Source: an uncultured Lachnospiraceae bacterium (lineage in GTDB: Bacteria > Bacillota > Clostridia > Lachnospirales > Lachnospiraceae). From it: a stretch of DNA of 64,000 nucleotides. Each line of letters begins with the position of its first letter. The first letter of the stretch is position 1. The stretch spans positions 96,102 through 160,101 of the forward strand of contig CAJUDS010000005.1 in assembly GCA_910585345.1 (NCBI GenBank), read 5' to 3'. Positions 59,654-64,000 of the stretch are shown here, one piece after another. The notes under the pieces are model-generated. The model saw only the letters and a program-made list of their open reading frames with translations, was not told the origin of the DNA and did no database searches. The position numbers and the translations under genes are program-made.

Positions 59654-61366
59654 ATGCGGATAAGGAAAGTTGCGATATATGCAAGGGTTTCAACAGAGCA
59701 TGAGGCACAGCTTTCAGCATTGGAGAACCAGGTGCAGTATTATGATGACCTGATAGACAGGCACCCGGACTGGGTATTGTACCGCCGGTATATCGATGAA
59801 GGGATCACCGGCACCTCCATATCCAAGCGGAAAAACTTCGTGCGGATGATGGAGGACGCGAAGGACGGACATTTCGACCTGATCGTCACGAGGGAGGTAT
59901 CGAGGTTCGCAAGGAACACGGTGGACACCCTCCAGCAGACGAGGCTCTTGAAGCGGATGGGCATTGAGGTGTATTTCACCGAGGACGGGATATGGACCAT
60001 GAACGATGAGGACGGGGAGCTTAGGCTGACCATCATGGCGACCCTCGCGCAGAACGAATCGAAAAAGACCTCCATGCGGGTGAAGGCGGGGCAGATGGTC
60101 TCCTTCCAGAACGGCGTGATCTATGGTACCGGGAACGTGCTTGGCTACGACAAGGTGGGGCCGGAATATGTCATCAACGAGGCGCAGGCGAAAACGGTCA
60201 GGAAGGTCTACGACCTGTACCTTGCAGGCAACGGCTACCAGAAGATAAAAAAGCAGCTTGAAAAGGACGGCGACCTCACGGCGATGGGGAAAAGCCTCTG
60301 GCATTACGCCACCATCGGCCATATCTTAAAGAACCGCCTCTACTGCGGGGAGCTGGAATACCGGAAGGAATATGTGCCGGACTACCTCGAACAGAAAAGG
60401 GCGAAGAACAACGGGGAGCTTGAGCGCATCATCGTGGAAGGGAAGCACCAGCCCATCGTCACCAAAGAGGAATTTGAAAGGGTGCAGAAGATGATGGCGG
60501 AAAAGGACGCGCAGATGGGGCAGCGCCGGAAGAACAAGGGCGTCTATTCGGATGACCTCTGGCGCAGGAAAATGCGGTGCCAGTGCGGCCACGCTTTTGC
60601 AAAGACCAAGTGGCATACCAAGACGGACTTCATCACCTACACCTATAAATGCTACGACCAGACCCGGACGGGGACCATAGCGGCAAGGCTGAAAAACGGC
60701 CTGAGCATTGAGAACGTCTGCCGCTCGCCGCTGGTGCAGGACTGGAAGATACACACGATGGCGCAGAAAGTCCTCCACGCCGTTTTCGATGACCCGGAGG
60801 GGACGCTCCGGGAAGCGGCGGCAGTCCTCGGCCTCGGCGCGGCAGGGGTGGGGCAGACGGAAGTGCTGCGGGATAAATCCATCATAGAGGAAAAGCTGAA
60901 AAAGGAGCAGGGGCGCTACGAGACGCTGCTCGATATGCGGATGAACAACGAGATACCGAGGGAGGTATTCAGCCGCAAGCAGCAGGAGGTGGAGAAAAAG
61001 ATAGCGGAGCTGGAACAGCAGATGATGCAGTACGGCGATGTGAAGCCTGCCACGGAGGCAGACGTGAGCGGCAAACTGGATGGCCTGCAGAGGCTCATGG
61101 GGCAGTTCACCATACCGGAGGATGGCGAGTTTTCGGAAGAGGAAATGGATAAATATGTGTCAGGGGTGAGGGTTTACGAAGACCGCTTCGAGTGGCTCCT
61201 AAACTTAAGCCCCGATGCGGGAGGGGGACTGGATGATGCCGGTTCCCCCGTTTATTTCAAGAAGATAACGGTCACGCCGGATGACGAGCGGGCGTGGTTC
61301 AAGAAACACCCGCAGTGGTCGAAATCCAACAGGTACGCAGAGTTGGAGGTTTGGATTTTTATTTAA
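59654..61366 (+). CDS. Large serine recombinase (integrase)
   Basis: 570 residues from ATG 59654 (AAAGGAG 9 bases upstream; ATG 59648 is too close). The N-terminal resolvase domain has catalytic Ser in YARVSTEHEAQ and the Arg set in TREVSRFARN. A recombinase domain follows (GYDKVGPEYVINEAQAKTVR), then a zinc ribbon (MRCQCGHAFAKTKW...YKCYDQ) and a long coiled coil (SIIEEKLKKEQGRYETLLDM). Large serine recombinases insert phages and ICEs at short att sites. It is the best candidate for integration of this prophage. Confidence 0.95.
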   Translation: MRIRKVAIYARVSTEHEAQLSALENQVQYYDDLIDRHPDWVLYRRYIDEGITGTSISKRKNFVRMMEDAKDGHFDLIVTREVSRFARNTVDTLQQTRLLKRMGIEVYFTEDGIWTMNDEDGELRLTIMATLAQNESKKTSMRVKAGQMVSFQNGVIYGTGNVLGYDKVGPEYVINEAQAKTVRKVYDLYLAGNGYQKIKKQLEKDGDLTAMGKSLWHYATIGHILKNRLYCGELEYRKEYVPDYLEQKRAKNNGELERIIVEGKHQPIVTKEEFERVQKMMAEKDAQMGQRRKNKGVYSDDLWRRKMRCQCGHAFAKTKWHTKTDFITYTYKCYDQTRTGTIAARLKNGLSIENVCRSPLVQDWKIHTMAQKVLHAVFDDPEGTLREAAAVLGLGAAGVGQTEVLRDKSIIEEKLKKEQGRYETLLDMRMNNEIPREVFSRKQQEVEKKIAELEQQMMQYGDVKPATEADVSGKLDGLQRLMGQFTIPEDGEFSEEEMDKYVSGVRVYEDRFEWLLNLSPDAGGGLDDAGSPVYFKKITVTPDDERAWFKKHPQWSKSNRYAELEVWIFI

Positions 61367-61375
61367 AACGAAAGA

Positions 61376-61416
61376 GACAGGGCGGAAGGGCTGCATGGCA
61401 GCCTTTCCGTCCTGTC
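61376..61416. repeat. Near-perfect hairpin after the recombinase gene
   Basis: GACAGGGCGGAAGGGCTGC and GCAGCCTTTCCGTCCTGTC pair over 19 positions with few G-U/mismatches around ATG, between the convergent recombinase and 61430 genes. It could be a bidirectional terminator or lie at an attachment site. Confidence 0.6.
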
Positions 61417-61429
61417 CGGTACTTTGCGG

Positions 61430-61738
61430 TTACAATTCTGTGGTCATTTCGTTTGCTTCTGTCGGCAGGCATTTCCCCAAAAACATGGCCTTGCAGTCGG
61501 AAAACCCAAGCAGGTAGGCGAGCATCCCAAACCGGGAGCCGAGCGCGTTCTGCTCGCTGACGTAGCGGTCGATCAGCAGCCGGATTTCTTTTGATAAATC
61601 CATCCTGTCCAGTTCGCCGGAGTATATGTCCGACTTTCGGAGAATCGCCTGGTATTCCCCGTCACCGCTTACAATGCCGTTCATGACGCCGTTCATGCGG
61701 GTGTCCATGAGCTGGTACAATGCAGAATCTTTTTCCAA
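61430..61738 (-). CDS. Reverse-strand small protein
   Basis: 102 residues, TTG start at 61738 with AAGGAGGGG upstream on the minus strand. Helical, charged (MEKDSALYQLMDTRMNGVMN; SEQNALGSRFGMLAYLLGFS). Convergent with the recombinase, a common place for a small phage/ICE gene. Family not recognised with certainty. Confidence 0.7.
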   Translation of the reverse strand: MEKDSALYQLMDTRMNGVMNGIVSGDGEYQAILRKSDIYSGELDRMDLSKEIRLLIDRYVSEQNALGSRFGMLAYLLGFSDCKAMFLGKCLPTEANEMTTEL

Positions 61739-61822
61739 TTCAATCCCCTCCTTCCGTGGTGTCGTAGCTTACCTCTGTTTTGGCGGGATAGCAAGCGGAA
61801 AAATAAAAAAGCGGAAACTATC

Positions 61823-61851
61823 TTGTAGCGTCCGACTTTTTTTGATAAAAT
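61823..61851 (+). promoter_or_regulatory. Promoter of the small toxin candidate
   Basis: TTGTAG (61823-61828), 17 bp, TAAAAT (61846-61851). The transcript would have a ~95-base leader containing AGTCC...GGACT and GGAGGG...CCCTCC hairpins. Confidence 0.5.
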
Positions 61852-61953
61852 ATCCATACGGGGTACTGCCATAACGGGATAGGCGGTCAGTCCTTCTTCG
61901 CGGAGGGACTATCCCTCCGACAACGGGTAAAACCGGGAAAGGAGGGATTGCTT

Positions 61954-62043
61954 ATGAGTGACTATGAACTGCTGACGGTTGTTCTGATGATTCTTGGAAT
62001 CATCGTATCAATTCTGATTGCATACATAAACACAAAAAAGTAA
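61954..62043 (+). CDS. Holin-like small membrane toxin candidate (type I TA)
   Basis: 29 residues: MSDYELLTVVLMILGIIVSI then LIAYINTKK. One transmembrane helix with a short charged tail, closely like the 'putative holin-like toxin' peptides of Firmicutes, partners of antisense RNAs. AAAGGAGGGATTGCTT precedes the ATG, and a perfect terminator overlaps the stop. Folded leader and compact design fit a type I toxin, but no antisense RNA can be proven from sequence. Confidence 0.65.
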   Translation: MSDYELLTVVLMILGIIVSILIAYINTKK

Positions 62044-62076
62044 CCGCCCCCAGCCACGGAATGCGGTTACTTTTTT
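62039..62076 (+). terminator. Terminator overlapping toxin stop codon
   Basis: AGTAACCGC and GCGGTTACT perfect 9-bp stem, then TTTTT; includes the TAA of the small ORF. Confidence 0.8.
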
Positions 62077-62303
62077 AGCAACTAATTTCTAAGGGCTGAC
62101 CGTCTATCGGCAGTATTCCCTTTTGTATTTTCATTGTAACAGATTCCCCCGCATCTGTCAAACGCTGCGGAGCGTTCCGCTGAAATCATTTTATGCCGGA
62201 TTCCGCATAAAAGCAAGGGGATTTTGTCGAATCCCGTTTGTCGAATGTCGAATTGGGTGGGGTAAATGGGGTAAAGAGGGGTAAAAGTCATCAAAGTCTA
62301 ACA

Positions 62304-62700
62304 GCGGCACAGGCGGCTATTTCCAATTGATGCCATAGGATTTTTGGTACTAACAGGCAAAAGTATTGAAGAATGGCTTAATACAATAGAAAGCAAGCTT
62401 TCTATTGTCATGAATCAAGGGTTTTTAGGCTTGGTGGGGTTCATCACGGTGGGTGGTGGACCCCAATTTTTTGGTTTTTGGATGCCGCTGATGGGATGGC
62501 GATAGGGGATAAAATCGTACTATCAGGCAAAAGTATACTTTCACGCAAAAGTCTGGGGTTTCCGTGATAGTATAAAACGGAAAGGTAAAAAGGAGTAGGA
62601 TATTGACGGTTTTGGCTGAAAGGTGTATTAGATTGATGGAAAAGCTGTCGGAAAACGGGGTATATGAGTTTCCGTGATAGTATGGGGTTTGCCTGTTTGT
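62304..62700. repeat. Intergenic repeat block, right copy
   Basis: Matches the left block (2467-2785) in order: GGCACAGGCGGC, AATTGATGCCATAGGA, GAATGGCTT, AATCAAGGG, GGGGTTCA, CCGCTGAT, then an internal array. Here the array word is CTATCAGGCAAAAGTA with inverted forms CCGTGATAGTATA (twice) instead of the left block's ATTTGGCAAAA. It also has an added perfect 11-bp palindrome (CAATAGAAAGC / GCTTTCTATTG, 62375-62398). No ORF is credible. Confidence 0.65.
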
Positions 62701-62746
62701 TTGCTGTGGATATTAATGGAAAATTGCCGATTTCTTCAATAAATAC

Positions 62747-62775
62747 TTGAAATAGAGAATATATAACTATATAAT
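62747..62775 (+). promoter_or_regulatory. Strong promoter without a clear gene
   Basis: TTGAAA (62747-62752), exact 17-bp spacer, TATAAT (62770-62775). The next 220 bases are AT-rich, with a CTGCTTTT/AAAAGCAG hairpin near 62850 and no ORF until 63024. It may drive an untranslated RNA or the amidoligase remnant. Confidence 0.55.
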
Positions 62776-62944
62776 CATTGGGTCTATTTGACCACTATTA
62801 TTCTTAAAGCCAATACAAAATCATTCAATATAGATATTTGCTATTCAGCTGCTTTTGATTTATATTTAAAAGCAGAGAACAAGCGGCTCTATAAGAATGG
62901 ATAAATGTTGGTTTTAGGATTTTTTATTAGTGTACATTATGAGC

Positions 62945-63016
62945 AGAAATAAGTGGATAAATAGTGCGTTCAGAGTGATTAATAGACTACCAAAAGAAAA
63001 CCAAAGCCAAGGAGGA
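62945..63016 (+). promoter_or_regulatory. Shared leader motif, copy F
   Basis: AAGTGGATAAATAG, then TTCAGAGTGATTAATAGACT and ACCAAAAGAAAACC, AAGGAGG. Same order as copies B and C. Confidence 0.6.
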
Positions 63017-63023
63017 AACGCAC

Positions 63024-63428
63024 ATGAGGACACAGAGATTTGGGATTGAGATTGAAATGACGGGCATCACAAGGGAAAAGGCAGCGGAGACCATTGCCGC
63101 ATACTTCGGGACGGAGAGCTTTTACCTCGGCACTTACTACAAGACCTACGGGGCAAAGGACAGGCAGGGGCGGACATGGAAAGCCACCTACGACTCCGGC
63201 ATCATCGCACAGAAAAAGAGCGGCGGGCGCACGGTCAATGTCTGTGTCGGCAAAGTAAATATGCTTTGCCCGGACGGTAGAAAACTGAACATCAATGGGG
63301 AAGAAAAGATACAGGGCGGTTTGTGGCGGCAGTATTTCCAAAACCAAAACTGCCTACGGCTTGTTTTAGAAATCCCTAACCCAACGGACTATATGAACAT
63401 TGTTTCATATTATGCAGGAGATTGCTGA
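63024..63428 (+). pseudogene. Amidoligase, truncated after the N-terminal region
   Basis: 134 residues. The first ~70 residues are typical of phage/ICE amidoligase proteins (MRTQRFGIEIEMTGITREKA, GRTWKATYDSGIIAQKKSGG). After residue ~73 the sequence loses all family character, and the conserved middle (EMVTPI-like and HIHVD-like motifs) is missing. Full-length members are about 300 residues. Probably a remnant fused to unrelated DNA at about 63240. Carries leader motif copy F. Confidence 0.75.
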
Positions 63429-63455
63429 TCTGTTTGTAAATATTTCATAATAAAG

Positions 63456-63491
63456 GGGGCTGGACGGTTTATTTGCCAGCTCCGTCTTTTT
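63456..63491 (+). terminator. Terminator after the amidoligase remnant
   Basis: GGGGCTGG pairs with CCAGCTCC (one G-U) around ACGGTTTATTTG, then GTCTTTTT. It ends exactly where the HD-domain frame begins. Confidence 0.75.
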
Positions 63492-64000
63492 GAAAGTAAA
63501 CATTCAGACCGCAGAACTGGCATTAAAGGAAGCGTCAGAATCCAATCCGGGGGCATGGACAGACCATTCCCGGTATGTAGCCGGAGCCTGTAAAAATATT
63601 ACGTTACGCTGTAAAGATTTATCTTCTGAACAGGCGTATCTTTTCGGGCTGTTACACGATATTGGACGTTATGCCGGAGTGAGTTCGGAAAGACATCTGA
63701 TAGACGGCTATCGTTACTGTATGGAGCGTGGGTGGGGAAAAGCTGCGCAGATATGTATATCCCACGCATTTATGATACAGGATATTGATACTTCTATCGG
63801 AGAGTTTGATGTCAGTAATGAGGATTACCTGTTTATGAAAAAGTTTCTCGAGGAGGCGCTATATGATGATTATGACCGTTTAGTGCAGCTATGCAATGCA
63901 TTGGCGATGCCTATGGGGTTTTGTCTTTTGGAAAAGAGATTTGTGGACGTGACAATACGGTACGGCGTTCACCCGGCGACAATAGACAGGTGGAAAAAGA
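63490..64000 (+). CDS. HD-domain protein (3' end outside window)
   Basis: At least 170 residues in frame with TTG 63490. Typical HD phosphohydrolase-like sequence: ASESNPGAWTDHSRYVAGAC, FGLLHDIGRYAGVSSERH (HD motif), GWGKAAQICISHAFM. Usual relatives start about at the AAC-ATT-CAG codons (63499 on), but no ATG or ribosome site is present. The frame begins right after a terminator, so the normal start has apparently been lost at an insertion junction. It continues beyond the window. Confidence 0.8.
   Translation, partial: MKVNIQTAELALKEASESNPGAWTDHSRYVAGACKNITLRCKDLSSEQAYLFGLLHDIGRYAGVSSERHLIDGYRYCMERGWGKAAQICISHAFMIQDIDTSIGEFDVSNEDYLFMKKFLEEALYDDYDRLVQLCNALAMPMGFCLLEKRFVDVTIRYGVHPATIDRWKK

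Noticed and set aside
2467..62352. Exact att direct repeats of the prophage
   Set aside because: The two flanking copies are too diverged in part (about 85% over 45 bp), and a serine recombinase usually uses a very short core. They may be related to an older event, so they are listed as repeats only.
1..64000. tRNA or rRNA genes, including as integration sites
   Set aside because: No cloverleaf-like or rRNA-like sequence was seen in reading either strand; a tRNA search program would be decisive.

Overview
The window reads as a Gram-positive Clostridia chromosome, most likely a Lachnospiraceae gut commensal. Support comes from AGGAGG-type ribosome sites, a pyruvate phosphate dikinase, an AgrA-type LytTR two-component pair, a MerR/SDR pair and a prophage of clostridial gut type. 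No rRNA, tRNA or CRISPR array was seen.

Layout. 1-2492 is the 3' part of ppdK. 2.5-2.8 kb is a non-coding repeat block that has a diverged partner at 62.3-62.7 kb. 2.9-5.8 kb holds an XRE-cupin regulator with a metallo-beta-lactamase-fold protein, then a divergent MerR regulator and short-chain dehydrogenase. 6.1-8.25 kb is a LytTR response regulator and GHKL kinase. It is followed directly by a cluster (8.2-14.3 kb) of secretion-agnostic, partly paralogous cytosolic-looking proteins. Four of these genes carry the same two-hairpin leader RNA whose stems covary. 14.4-14.9 kb holds two tiny Cys4 zinc-ribbon genes and a terminator.

15.0-61.4 kb is a long-tailed (siphovirus) prophage or prophage-derived element. 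It contains an early sigma-like regulator, a recombination/replication module (PD-(D/E)XK nuclease, SSB-like protein, family A DNA polymerase, VapE-type primase/helicase, VRR-NUC, SNF2 helicase), regulators, HNH endonucleases and DNA methyltransferases. An accessory block of small genes follows, then packaging, head, tail, holin, endolysin and a large serine recombinase. The replication module is loaded with homing endonucleases. The polymerase gene also carries an intein whose HNH endonuclease is encoded out of frame inside the intein. A cytosine methyltransferase gene is split by a 3.5-kb element with three tyrosine recombinases (RIT type) and long inverted ends. Two AT-rich 'moron' genes, an FRG-domain protein and a small membrane protein, sit between structural genes and have their own promoters and terminators.

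61.4-64 kb holds a small reverse-strand gene, a 29-residue holin-like toxin candidate, the second non-coding repeat block, a truncated amidoligase and the start of an HD-domain protein that runs off the window. Upstream of at least six genes between 37 and 63 kb is a shared leader sequence, some copies with DnaA-box-like words, suggesting common control of accessory genes.
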